Assembly (NCBI GenBank): GCA_963757265.1 | Contig: CAVWRA010000006.1 | Coordinates: 496,001-560,000, forward strand | Reading direction: 5' to 3' | DNA: 64,000 nucleotides | Source: CAIVVT01 sp963757265 | GTDB lineage: Bacteria > Acidobacteriota > Terriglobia > Bryobacterales > Bryobacteraceae | In this document: one piece after another, positions 47,140 to 55,598 of the stretch | How the letters are laid out: each line of letters starts with the position of its first letter | Position numbering within the stretch: the first letter of the stretch is position 1 | Translations under genes and position numbers: made by a program | The notes under the pieces: model-generated | The model's database searches: none | The model's input: the letters and a program-made list of their open reading frames with translations, nothing else | What the model was told of the DNA's origin: nothing

Positions 47140-47263
47140 ACATCCCCAACGCCAGTGTGCCACGCGGCACGGGCTGGTGTTTGCCGGGGCAGCGGCCAGG
47201 GAGGCGCCAGAGGAATGGAAACTTGGGGGAGAACCGGACGGGCGGAATATCAACCACGGGCGG

Positions 47264-49339
47264 CTAACGGTTGTCGCGCAGGTAGGCGTCGATGGTGGCG
47301 ATGTTTTTGCGGGCGATGTCGGATTCGGCCAAGTCGGAGTTGAGGTTGAGCATCTTGCTGAAGCTGGTGCGGGCGGCGGCGAGCAGTTCGATGGTGCCGG
47401 TCTCGCGGGCCTGGAATTCATACGCCAGCCCCAGCTCATAAAACGTGAAAGCATCCTCGGGATCGTACCGCAGGGCTTCGCGGCAGTACCCGATGGCCTC
47501 CCCGTAGCGGCCCTGGTTCTTGGCGTTTTCGCACAACCCGAAGTTGGCGATATAGCGTTGTTCCTTCCAGATGTCGCGCTGCGCGGCGCGCTTTTTCGTG
47601 CCCACGCCAAAAGCGGCCAGGGTGAAATAGTACCCCGCCTTGCCTGCCGCGCTGGGATCGAAATTGCTGAGTTCGAGGTACTTCTTGTACTCGCGCGAAG
47701 AATCGTCGAACTGCTTGAGATGACGCAGGCTCTCGGCCAGCCACAGATGGGCCTCGCCGTTATTTGGCGCGATCGCGATCGCCGCGCGGGCCGAATCCAC
47801 CGACTGCGGGTACATCTCCTTCATAAAGTACGTGCGCGCCTGGAGATACAGCGCGACCTGGTTGGAGCGGTCGCGCTGGGTGACCACATTGAACTGGCGG
47901 ACCGCCTCGTCGTAGTCGCCGACGTCGAGCAGGATACCGCCGTAAGCGGCGCGGGCGTCCATGTAATCGGGGTCGATCTCGATGGCCTTCTTGGCCCATA
48001 TCCGCGAGTTATCCAGGTCGAACAGCGCCTGGTAAACGCGCGCCAGGTACAGCGCCGCCTGACTGTAGGTGGGGTCGGTCCGGAAGGCCGCTTCGAACTC
48101 GCCGATCGATTTCTTATACTCGTCCGGGGTGCCCTTGTTGTACAGCTCCATGCCGCGATCGAACTGCTCGACCGCGGCCTTCTGGCGGCGCCGCGGAATG
48201 ACGATCTTCACGCTGACGGTGGTCTCCTGGCCGGGATAGATCATCTCATCGCGCGGGCCGTCGGGCTCGTAGCCCATCTTCACGGCCTTGATGGTGACCG
48301 CGCCGGGCGTCAGGCCGGGCAGGCTGAGCGGCTTGCTCTTATCGACGACGCCGACCGACTTGCCGTTGACGAAGACCTCGACACCGTCCATGTTGGACTC
48401 GATGACCAGCGTGCCGTACTTGGCCGGCGGGGGCGCACCAGGGCTCACGCCGGAGGGCAGGTAGGCCAGCAGCATATCGCTGTCGAAGCTGCCGCGGTCG
48501 GAGGTAGGATTCTGGCCGCCGTTGGTGGCTTCGCGGACGTTGCGGCGGACGTACTCGGCCAGTTCGTCGGCCGTGACAATGCCGTCGCCCGATTCGTCGG
48601 CATAGCCCTCCAGCCCGCGCACCACATAGTAGGTGAAGATGCCATGGCCGCCGCCCCACTGGTCGCTTTCATAGCTGCGCTCGCGGTCGCGGCTGGCGGT
48701 GAGGGAGAAGACGCTCTTGTTGAGGTCCATCAGGTGGCGGCTCAGCACGGCATTGTCGTCCACCGGCGTGATCGCGCCCGAGTGGCAGGAGTCGGTCAGC
48801 AGGACCTTCCATTTGCCCTTGATCTGCGTGCCGAAGACCTGGCCGAGCTGGTCCATGGGGTAGCCAGTGGAGGGGATGTCGTCGGGGCGGATGTCGTAAG
48901 GCGCCAGATAGGCGCGGCCGGATTTGACGAAGCCGTGGCCGGCGAAGTAGATCAGCACGCGGTCGTCGTCCTTGGAAACCGAGGGGAGCCACTCTTCGAG
49001 TTCGTGGCGCAGGTTGCCCAGCGTGGCCTTCGGGCCGGAGAGCATGTGGACGTTCTCGGCCTTGAAATTGCCGCCCTCGGGGCTGATCAGAATCGAGTAA
49101 ATGGCCTCGGCGTCGCGCTCGGGGAACTTGAGCTGGGCGGCGGCGGGCAAGTTCTGGTATTGGGCGATGCCCACCACCAGCGCGTAGCTGCGCGGGATGA
49201 CCGGCGCGACGGTGGCCTTCGCGGGCGCTTTCTTGGCAGCCTCAAACTGAATGTCCCGTTCCTGCTTGGCGGGCGGGGTAGGGGCGCTCTGAGCCATGGC
49301 GGCCAGGCCGGCGACCAGGAGTAATGTCAGTTTTCTCAT
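47264..49339 (-). CDS. secreted caspase-like protease with EF-hand, PEGA and TPR domains
   Basis: A 691-residue exported protein from the ATG at 49339; a GTG at 49348 overlaps the upstream stop (GTGA) and is an alternative start. A signal peptide precedes a C14/metacaspase-like domain with the dyad His and Cys clearly seen in IYFAGHGFV (His138) and TDSCHSG (Cys188, counted from the GTG). A calcium-loop-like DESGDGIVTADE follows at 251-262. A PEGA beta domain (about 312-384, GTLVIESNMDGVEVFVNGK) and TPR-like helices to the C-terminus complete it. It is coupled to the DUF4384 gene. It probably acts as a periplasmic regulated protease or scaffold; this is inferred. Confidence 0.88.
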   Translation of the reverse strand: MRKLTLLLVAGLAAMAQSAPTPPAKQERDIQFEAAKKAPAKATVAPVIPRSYALVVGIAQYQNLPAAAQLKFPERDAEAIYSILISPEGGNFKAENVHMLSGPKATLGNLRHELEEWLPSVSKDDDRVLIYFAGHGFVKSGRAYLAPYDIRPDDIPSTGYPMDQLGQVFGTQIKGKWKVLLTDSCHSGAITPVDDNAVLSRHLMDLNKSVFSLTASRDRERSYESDQWGGGHGIFTYYVVRGLEGYADESGDGIVTADELAEYVRRNVREATNGGQNPTSDRGSFDSDMLLAYLPSGVSPGAPPPAKYGTLVIESNMDGVEVFVNGKSVGVVDKSKPLSLPGLTPGAVTIKAVKMGYEPDGPRDEMIYPGQETTVSVKIVIPRRRQKAAVEQFDRGMELYNKGTPDEYKKSIGEFEAAFRTDPTYSQAALYLARVYQALFDLDNSRIWAKKAIEIDPDYMDARAAYGGILLDVGDYDEAVRQFNVVTQRDRSNQVALYLQARTYFMKEMYPQSVDSARAAIAIAPNNGEAHLWLAESLRHLKQFDDSSREYKKYLELSNFDPSAAGKAGYYFTLAAFGVGTKKRAAQRDIWKEQRYIANFGLCENAKNQGRYGEAIGYCREALRYDPEDAFTFYELGLAYEFQARETGTIELLAAARTSFSKMLNLNSDLAESDIARKNIATIDAYLRDNR

Positions 49340-49344
49340 GGCGT

Positions 49345-50043
49345 TCACTTATGGGCAATGCGCATCTCGTAAACCACCGGGCCGGTGGGCTTGGACGGAA
49401 CTGTCACGACGCTCCCATCCTTGCCCTTATCGAAAACGAGGTCGCGCGCCTGCAGCCCCGGCGCCTGGCTCACGTTGGCCGGCAGCTTTTCCGGATTCTC
49501 CACCTTCTGGACCCCGGCGTCGAGGTCGACGCAATCGCCGCGGGCGCGGAACACTGAATCGTCGCAGCGCGGCATGAGGGATCTCAGCTTGGACCCAGGC
49601 CGCGGCGGCGCGGGCAGCGGGCGGTAGTTGGAATTCGCCCCGGCGGTCATGCGCGCCGGCGCCAGCACCCAGTACAGCACGTCGTACCCGCTCGGGCCGG
49701 AGACGCGGAAGACGCCCTCGGTCTGCGGCACCATCATCTCCTGACCGGGCATGACGTGATTGTCGGCGCCCGAATCCGAACCAGGAAAGACGGTCTGATA
49801 GGCGCCCGAGCTGCCCTGGTTCATCACGTAAAGATAACCCGGGAAACTCGACTTGAAACGGAAACGCAGCCGCGCGCCGCTGTCCAGAACCATGGCCGGG
49901 TCGATGACCTGCCAGCCCTGCGGGGTCTCGCGCTCGACGGTGATCAGAATCTGCTGCGTGGCGTCCGCGCTCTTTGTGTCATCCTTGGCTGGCTGAGCTG
50001 TCGCCGGCAGGATCGCGGCTGCCACGAGGAGAATCCAACGCAT
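49345..50043 (-). CDS. secreted DUF4384-like protein
   Basis: A 232-residue exported protein. The ATG at 50043 starts a signal peptide (MRWILLVAAAILPATAQP); the longer open frame to 50265 lacks signal features. The core ITVERETPQGWQVIDP to LRFRFKSSFPGYLYVMNQG matches DUF4384, a domain that is regularly found beside or fused to caspase-like proteases. The C-terminal part has Cys pairs (PRCDDSVF, RGDCVDLD). It directly precedes the caspase-like gene, with the stop at or near its start, so the two form one operon. A tandem inverted-repeat pair sits just upstream (50060-50096). Confidence 0.8.
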   Translation of the reverse strand: MRWILLVAAAILPATAQPAKDDTKSADATQQILITVERETPQGWQVIDPAMVLDSGARLRFRFKSSFPGYLYVMNQGSSGAYQTVFPGSDSGADNHVMPGQEMMVPQTEGVFRVSGPSGYDVLYWVLAPARMTAGANSNYRPLPAPPRPGSKLRSLMPRCDDSVFRARGDCVDLDAGVQKVENPEKLPANVSQAPGLQARDLVFDKGKDGSVVTVPSKPTGPVVYEMRIAHK

Positions 50044-50351
50044 CAGCTTGGACCCAATTTGTCCACGAAGTAGACAACCATGTCCAGAAAGTGGACGGAC
50101 TCGCTGCCCCGGATCTGGAACCGACCCAGGCACTGCAACGGTTTGCATAGGTTTGGACCTCGCTTCGACCCTCAATAAGCACGTCAGCGGCCATTCGGGC
50201 CGCGTAAAGATCCACTCTGCAGCGGCGAAACTGAGCCGGCTTCCCACACCCCGCCGGGAACCCATGGTAGCGCAATTCCACTGCTGGAGAAAGGGTGCCG
50301 GGACAGGATCCCGCCGCGCTCTGGCCCGATCTCGCTGCGGGGCGCGCGCCG
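50044..50351. other. intergenic stretch with the operator-like pair
   Basis: About 308 bases between the DUF4384 gene and the end of rsmD. Apart from the tandem repeats at 50060-50096, I see no gene or RNA. Confidence 0.4.
50060..50096 (-). promoter_or_regulatory. tandem operator-like repeats upstream of the DUF4384/caspase operon
   Basis: Two 16-base copies, TGTCCACGAAGTAGAC (50060-50075) and TGTCCAGAAAGTGGAC (50081-50096), start 21 bases apart, two turns of the helix. The second is a perfect GTCCA-N5-TGGAC inverted repeat and the first has one mismatch. They lie 17-53 bases upstream of the start codon. Confidence 0.45.
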
Positions 50352-50888
50352 CTACAGTCTGGGCTCGTAGAAGCTGAGCGAATTATCGCCCTGGCTCACT
50401 AGGCGGACGCGCTGCAATGCGCCATAGCGTTCTGCCAGGTGAGTGGTGAATTTCGAGGCGTGCTGCACCAGGACCAACGTTTTGGGGTGCGCACCCAACG
50501 CCTCCAGGCAGCGGACATACTCCATTTCCCGGGGATAAGGCGGATCGAGAAACACAATCTCCGCATCAAAGCGGGTGATGATGGTGGCGGCGCTTTCGGA
50601 GTGGACTTCGCAGCGCTCCTGGATGCCCAGGCTGGCGATGTTGTCCCGCAGTGAGCGCAGCGCCGCCCGGCTTTTCTCAATGAAGATGGCGCGCCGCGCG
50701 CCTCGGCTCAGCGCCTCGATGCCGACCGAGCCGCTGCCGGCATATGCATCGAGGAAGACCTGTCCCGCGATGCGCGGAGCCAGGATGTTGAACAGCGCCT
50801 CGCGCAGTCGGTCGGGGGTGGGGCGAATGGAGTCGCCCGCGGGAGCCTTAAGCTTGCGGCTGCGGAACTCTCCTCCTATGACACGCAT
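50352..50888 (-). CDS. rsmD: 16S rRNA (guanine-966 N2)-methyltransferase
   Basis: A 178-residue SAM-dependent methyltransferase that modifies G966 of 16S rRNA during 30S assembly. Motifs are complete: the N-terminal MRVIGGEFRSRKLKAP, the substrate loop RPTPDRLREALFNIL, SAM-binding motif I DAYAGSGSVGIEALSRGA and the catalytic FLDPPYP. Length and order are typical. The frequent partner coaD is not adjacent. It reads towards the DUF4384/caspase pair but is 308 bases away. Confidence 0.95.
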   Translation of the reverse strand: MRVIGGEFRSRKLKAPAGDSIRPTPDRLREALFNILAPRIAGQVFLDAYAGSGSVGIEALSRGARRAIFIEKSRAALRSLRDNIASLGIQERCEVHSESAATIITRFDAEIVFLDPPYPREMEYVRCLEALGAHPKTLVLVQHASKFTTHLAERYGALQRVRLVSQGDNSLSFYEPRL

Positions 50889-51088
50889 GATTCCAGGATC
50901 TGCTCCTCCTCTCTCAGCATACCCGCTGGGACCACCGGAGCCGGCGGCGGGACGAAGCCGGGTCGCAGAGCCGGCGGCGATGGGCCTTTCGGGTGAAATA
51001 AGCAGGATAGATTTTATTATTTGTGATGGACTGGCGCGACGGTTATAATAATGCGAACGTCGTCGGTCGAGGATGGGGCGTCAGGCGG

Positions 51089-51700
51089 ATGAGCCAAGCG
51101 AGGCAAGCAATTAGATTTCTGCGCGTCGGCATCGTGGCGCTGGCCGCAATGGCCGGCGGCGGTTGGTTGCCCGTGGGTGCGCAGGAGCAGCAAGCCCCTC
51201 AGAAACAGGACAGCGACAAGCAGGAGCAGAAGGGCCGCCCGAAGCTGTTCATCGAAATTGTCCAGGGCTCGGACGTCGTCAACAACGTCAAACAGCGCGT
51301 GGCGCGAGAACCCCAGGTCGTGGTTTACGATGAGAATCACAACCCGGTAAATGGCGCCGAAGTAACCTTCCTGCTGCCCAAGAGCGGCCCCGGTGCCCAC
51401 TTCCCGGGAGGCCAGACCAGCTACACGACCACCACTGGTGCCAATGGGCAGGCCACCGCTCCCGGCCTGCAGGCCAACAATGTCGTGGGCTCGTTCAAAA
51501 TCAATGTCGTGGTCTCGTCCCAGGGATCGACAGTCACAGGCACGATTCCGATGGCGAACGTGGTGGCCGCGACAGTCGCCGCGGGCACGTCGGTGCTGAC
51601 CACTACCATCATTACCGCCACCACGGTCGCTGGCGTCGCCGGCGCCACGGCCGGAACCATCCTGGCCACGAGCAGCGGTCAGGTCTCTCCCAGCAAGTGA
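51089..51700 (+). CDS. secreted or membrane-anchored Ig-like domain protein
   Basis: A 203-residue protein from the ATG at 51089, where a signal-like segment begins (FLRVGIVALAAMAGGG); the frame is open back to 51023. A short Gln/Lys-rich linker (EQQAPQKQDSDKQEQ) follows, then a beta-sandwich resembling bacterial Ig-like/invasin domains (VVVYDENHNPVNGAEVTFLL, TTTTGANGQATAPGLQAN). The C-terminus is a long Ala/Thr/Gly/Val-rich hydrophobic stretch that may anchor it in the membrane. The function is unknown. It is followed by about 350 bases before the promoter of the tandem-paralog unit. Confidence 0.7.
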   Translation: MSQARQAIRFLRVGIVALAAMAGGGWLPVGAQEQQAPQKQDSDKQEQKGRPKLFIEIVQGSDVVNNVKQRVAREPQVVVYDENHNPVNGAEVTFLLPKSGPGAHFPGGQTSYTTTTGANGQATAPGLQANNVVGSFKINVVVSSQGSTVTGTIPMANVVAATVAAGTSVLTTTIITATTVAGVAGATAGTILATSSGQVSPSK

Positions 51701-51977
51701 GGGCCGGCGGGCCTTTTTGATCCCTGAGATGACTGGGCTGAACACGCCCCGCGAGACCGGACCGTGGGGCTGACAGGCCTGTGCCCGCTTTCAGTTCTCC
51801 CCGACACCCCTTCCCGGCGGATGCCTGAGGATCGCGCGTGAGTCGATTCCTACCTTAAGCGCGGCTTACGCAGGCCGTATGCAGTGAATCTCATCTGACC
51901 CATGCCCCCAGCGGCCACAGCTCCTGAAATGCGTACCATTGCTTTGGAACATTGGGTCCAGTGAGCTTCGGCTCGTT
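51701..51977. other. intergenic stretch
   Basis: Nothing recognisable as a gene. It leads into the direct repeats and promoter of the following unit. Confidence 0.4.
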
Positions 51978-52031
51978 GGGTACATTACTACTAGTACCAA
52001 ATAGGAGCATCGGGTACATAACTACTAGTAC
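51978..52031 (+). repeat. two 20-bp direct repeats upstream of a -10 box
   Basis: GGGTACATTACTACTAGTAC (51978-51997) and the same sequence with one change, T to A (52012-52031), start 34 bases apart. Given the -10 box at 52051, their centres fall near -75.5 and -41.5 from the predicted start, the spacing expected for activator sites. Each contains the self-complementary TACTAGTA. Confidence 0.65.
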
Positions 52032-52050
52032 GATTGGCGCCTTTTGGGTC

Positions 52051-52056
52051 TATAAT
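52051..52056 (+). promoter_or_regulatory. consensus -10 box (TATAAT)
   Basis: A perfect TATAAT with no recognisable -35 box; the second direct repeat occupies that position. Transcription would start near 52063, at the base of a hairpin (CATCGGA at 52062-52068 with TCCGATG at 52074-52080). Confidence 0.6.
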
Positions 52057-52061
52057 CTTCC

Positions 52062-52281
52062 CATCGGAGTCCTTCCGATGCTTCGAGAGATAGGCCCCGC
52101 GGAGTAGGAGACAGGGGCCGCCTCTCATTAGAGTTACTTCTTAAGTGCGGCGGATTTAGGCACTTTCAGGAGTACAAGACAATGAGGAGTTCATGGATCG
52201 GGTATTTGCTGCTGGATCTAAGCAGCGCCACGCGAGCGGCTCGCTCGAGCCGCCGGACTACGGCCCACGCCGCCGTCCGGG
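52062..52281 (+). promoter_or_regulatory. structured leader of the tandem-paralog unit
   Basis: The predicted transcript begins with a 7-bp hairpin (52062-52080). Further on come a 7-bp stem GCGGCTC/GAGCCGC (52236-52253) and a nested stem CGGAC..GGC/GCC..GTCCG (about 52255-52280). There is no T tract, so this looks like a structured untranslated leader or coding mRNA rather than a terminator. Confidence 0.4.
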
Positions 52282-52391
52282 CAACCTCGCTAACTAACAA
52301 TCACAACCTGTCAAATCGCAATGGGAATCTGAGGCTCCAGGAGGGCACGAGGATTCTTGCCGGAAGCGTGAATGTGGAGGTGACCGTATGA
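52182..52391 (+). CDS. small leader reading frame, 69 residues (uncertain)
   Basis: A possible small gene. CAGGAG at 52167-52172 is well placed for the ATG at 52182, and its stop overlaps the start of the first 100-residue paralog as ATGA, the usual sign of translational coupling. The product starts with a short hydrophobic stretch (WIGYLLLDLSS) and then is Arg/Thr/Asn-rich with no recognised motif. A second frame starting at 52193 (35 codons, ending near 52297) also has GAGGAG close by. The leader also folds strongly, so regulation by translation of a short peptide is equally possible. Confidence 0.4.
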   Translation: MRSSWIGYLLLDLSSATRAARSSRRTTAHAAVRATSLTNNHNLSNRNGNLRLQEGTRILAGSVNVEVTV

Positions 52392-52690
52392 TGCCGCAAC
52401 ATCGCATTCTCGCCGAACTGGACGCCGCATCGGGCGCCCTGGGATTCGCCATCAGCACGCTGGAGCGCATCCGGGCCGGGCAAGACGTGGACCTCAGAGG
52501 TGTGATCACTTTGCTGGGACGGGTGCGGAGGAACGCGCCCAAGTGCGCCTCGCCGGAGGTCCAAGCCGACGCCGGCAATCCTGCACTGAAGCGCGTTTAT
52601 CACGAATTGCGGATGACGCTCGACGCATTGGATGGTCCTAACCCCAATGGTGGGAGCGCTCAGCATGCATATAGTTCGCTCGTCTGCTAG
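52388..52690 (+). CDS. hypothetical protein, 100 residues, paralog 1
   Basis: I do not recognise the family. GGAGG at 52376-52380 is 7 bases before the ATG. The protein is predicted mostly helical: an N-terminal amphipathic helix (ILAELDAASGALGFAISTLE), a short turn (RAGQDVDL), a basic helix ending RRNAPKC, and a third helix (LKRVYHELRMTLDALDG). It ends with a flexible Asn/Gly segment and a C-terminal Cys (SSLVC). No signal peptide or membrane helix. About 80% of positions match paralog 2 by eye, including both Cys residues, so both copies appear to be under selection. Confidence 0.75.
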   Translation: MMPQHRILAELDAASGALGFAISTLERIRAGQDVDLRGVITLLGRVRRNAPKCASPEVQADAGNPALKRVYHELRMTLDALDGPNPNGGSAQHAYSSLVC

Positions 52691-52719
52691 GCCGAAAGCG
52701 TGACTAAGGAGATGACACG

Positions 52720-53022
52720 ATGATCCAAGAGCATAAAATTCTCGCTGAGCTGGATGCCGCATCCGGCGCCCTGGGATTCGCCATCAGCACGCTGGAACGC
52801 ATCCAGGCCGGGCAGGAAGTGGACCTCGGAGGTGTGATTACCCTGCTGGGACGCGTGCGGCGCAATGCGCCCAAGTGCGCGACGCCGGAGATCCATGCCG
52901 ACACCGGCACTCCGGCACTCAAGCGCGTCTATCACGAACTGCGGATGACGCTCGAAGCATTGGATGGACTCAGCCCCAACGGGGCCAGCCCTCAGGGTGC
53001 CTACAATTCGCTGGTGTGCTAG
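52720..53022 (+). CDS. hypothetical protein, 100 residues, paralog 2
   Basis: The tandem copy of the preceding gene, 29 bases downstream, with its own ribosome site AAGGAG at 52706-52711. Same length and layout; conserved are the helix ILAELDAASGALGFAISTLE, the VRRNAPKC segment, the helix PALKRVYHELRMTL and the final Cys (NSLVC). Differences cluster in surface-like positions (R/Q, D/E, V/I) and in the C-terminal tail. The high identity suggests a recent duplication or selection for two versions. The two conserved Cys residues could bind metal or form disulfides. The function is unknown. Confidence 0.75.
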   Translation: MIQEHKILAELDAASGALGFAISTLERIQAGQEVDLGGVITLLGRVRRNAPKCATPEIHADTGTPALKRVYHELRMTLEALDGLSPNGASPQGAYNSLVC

Positions 53023-53451
53023 CGTCCCGCTGTCTCTGAAGTCCAATGTCTAGTCCAGCCAATGTCGCGGAGCGGGCCCTCAGGATGCGGATGCTCCTGA
53101 TGTGCGGTACGGGGCCGGGGCTTAAGGCCGGCTCGGGCCGGATCGGCCGCGCACGCGCGATCGGCGGACTGGGTGGACGGCAGAGAGCATCAGCGGCGCC
53201 AGGCTCCCAGGCGCGCCGAGTGAGGCCCTTGGGGTGTGGCGCTCAAGCGGGCGGCGTTGTGCGAACCAGCGTTTGAAGGGGATCACTACCCGAAACAGGC
53301 GCCGGAGCATATAGCGGGCAGTGTGTCTCCTCATATCAGTTCCTGGGCGCAGCGGCGATGTCATTGATGGCAAATGACTTCGACGCTCCAATCCAGCATC
53401 TCCCGAAAAAACCCGTGAGCACGAGGCAGTGCTCCTAAGGTTATGCTTGTC
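53023..53451. other. intergenic stretch, one doubtful minus-strand frame
   Basis: About 430 bases between paralog 2 and the end of recG. A very basic 70-residue frame on the minus strand (53122-53334) has AGGA before its ATG but no motif; I do not count it as a gene. The left half is GC-rich and could fold, without a T tract. Confidence 0.35.
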
Positions 53452-55555
53452 TCAACCCACCAGGGCCAATCCGTAGCGCCGTTGCCATTGCTGTCGCACG
53501 TATTGGATGGACCGCTCCAGGATCTCCGGCGAAAGCGGATTGAGGACCAGGCTCTGGGCCTCGCTGCGCGCCAGTTCGAGGATCTCGGAGTCGCGGATCA
53601 GGTTGCCAATTCGAAATACGGGCAGGCCCGATTGTTTCGTGCCCAGAAATTCCCCCGGCCCGCGCAGCCGCAGGTCCATCTCCGCGATGTAGAAGCCGTC
53701 GCTGGAATCGACCAGCGTGCGGATGCGCGTGTAGCCGGTGTCGCTCAGCCGGTTGGTGACCAGGATGCAGTAGCTCTGTTCGGAGCCGCGCCCGACGCGG
53801 CCGCGAAGCTGGTGAATTTGAGCCAGGCCGAACCGTTCGGCGTCCTCGATCACCATGACGCTGGCGTTGGGCACGTCCACGCCGACCTCGATTACGGTAG
53901 TCGAAACCAGCACCTGCACGCGGCCTTTCTGAAAGGCCGCCATGACGGCCTCCTTCTCCGCGGCGGGTAACTTGCCGTGCAGCAATCCGACGTTCAGTTG
54001 CGGAAAGACGCGTTTGGAAAGCTGCTCGTAGGCCTCCTGGGCGGCCTTCATCGCCACGGTCTCCGACTCCTCGATGGCCGGGTAGACGATGTACGCCTGG
54101 CGTCCTTTGCGCACCTCGCTCAGCACGAAACTGTAGACCTGCTCGATGCTCCAGGTGAGTCTTGTGGATGGTCTGGATGGGCTTGCGTCCGGGTGGCAGG
54201 CCGTCGATCACCGACACGTCGAGATCGCCGTAAATAGTCAGCGCCAGCGTGCGCGGAATCGGCGTCGCGGTCATCACCAGCACGTCGGGCGAAACCCCTT
54301 TCTGCTGCAGCGCCTTGCGCTGCAGCACGCCGAAGCGATGCTGCTCGTCGATGATCGCCAGCCCGAGCTTGTGGAACTCCACATCCTCCTCGATCAACGC
54401 GTGCGTGCCCACCGCGATCTGGGCAAAGCCGGTGGAGAGCGCACGTTTGATAGTCAGCTTCTCCTTTTTCGTCATCGAACCGGTGAGGGACATCACGCGG
54501 TAATCGAGCGGCTTGAAGATGCGTTGCAGATTCAGGAAATGCTGCGCGGCGAGAATCTCGGTCGGCGCCAGCAGGACCGCCTGGTAGCCGTTTTCGACGG
54601 CGATCACCGCCGCCTGCGCGGCGACGATGGTCTTGCCGCTGCCCACGTCACCCTGCAGCAGCCGGTTCATGGGCACGGGCGCGGCCATGTCGGCGGCGAT
54701 CTGGCCGAGCACCTTCTTTTGCGCCGCCGTCGGCTTGAAGGGCAGCATCTTCTTCACCTGCTCGCGCACGCGCGGCGTGAGCGCGAAGGCGATGCCGTGC
54801 TCGGTGCGCGCCTGGGCATGCTTCAGCGCCATGCCCGTCTCCAGCCAGAAGAACTCCTCGAAGATCAGACGGTACTGCGCCGGCGAGCGGAAGTTGTTGA
54901 GCAGTCGCAGGTCCGTGCCGGGGGCCGGGAAGTGCACTTCGCGGATCGCGGATTCGAGCCCCGGCAGGCGCAGCCTCCGCGCAATGGATTCGGGCAGCGC
55001 GTCGGGAATGTGCGGCAGCGCGTCGGTCAGTCGCTTCAGCACCGCCCGCAACACGCGCGTGGTCACCTTCCCGGCGGCCTCGTAAACCGGAACGATGCGC
55101 CCGGTGTGCAGCGATTCGTCGCCCTCGTCCTCCCCGCCGCGCAGCAGCTCGTACTCCGGGTGCATCATCGACAGTTCGCGCGAGTACGTGTCGAAATCGA
55201 CCTTGCCGTACAGCGCGACACGCACTCCCGGCTCCAGGATTTTCGCGAGATACGACGCCGCGTGAAACCACTTGCCCAACAGCCGTCCGCCTCTTCCGTC
55301 CTGGAACTCGACCTCCACCAGGCCCAGGTTGCCGCGCCGGAAGCGCGGCGTTCTGATCGCCTGTACCACCGCGATTGTCGAGGCCATCTCGCCCGGCGCA
55401 AGCTGCGCCAGCGGCTTGACGTCGGTCCGGTCCTCATAGCGGAACGGCGCGTAGAACAGCAGATCGGCGGCGGTCGCGATTCCCTTAGCTGCCAGCGCTT
55501 CGGCGCGCTGTGGACCGACGCCCTTGACGTAGGTGACCGGAGTTGCGAGGTCCAC
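53452..55555 (-). pseudogene. recG: ATP-dependent DNA helicase RecG, frameshifted
   Basis: RecG remodels stalled replication forks. The first 465 codons are intact: wedge domain, Walker A LLQGDVGSGKTIVAA, box II AIIDEQHRFGV and TATPIPRTLAL. Around 54148-54165 the frame breaks: after GRKPIQTIHKTHL the correct continuation (SIEQVYSFVLSEV, then GRQAYIVYPAIEES, helicase motif VEVGVDVPNASVMV and HQLRGRVGRG) lies one base over, consistent with one extra base in a CTGGAGC stretch. The two parts sum to about 701 residues, the normal RecG length. Either this is a sequencing error or a recent inactivation; both halves look well conserved. A single-base fault is likelier to be an error. Confidence 0.88.
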
Positions 55556-55570
55556 TGGAAACCCTTAGTG

Positions 55571-55576
55571 TACAAT
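55571..55576 (+). promoter_or_regulatory. possible -10 box of the MocA-type gene
   Basis: TACAAT lies 23 bases upstream of the ATG at 55599 and just upstream of recG on the other strand; no convincing -35 box was found. Confidence 0.3.
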
Positions 55577-55598
55577 GCACCCTGGAGGATCTCCCGCC

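Noticed and set aside
50044..50173. Short protein ending at the DUF4384 start codon
   Set aside because: The frame has no ATG and no ribosome site; it is noted only as an alternative to the operator reading.
52012..52031. TrpR operator
   Set aside because: Only the right half (ACTAGTAC) matches the known TrpR box; the left half does not, and no tryptophan genes are nearby.
53122..53334. Basic 70-residue minus-strand protein
   Set aside because: Weak ribosome site only, arginine-rich composition typical of chance frames in GC-rich DNA, no motif.
54148..54165. Programmed frameshift in recG
   Set aside because: No slippery heptamer or downstream structure of the usual type is evident; an error or mutation is simpler.
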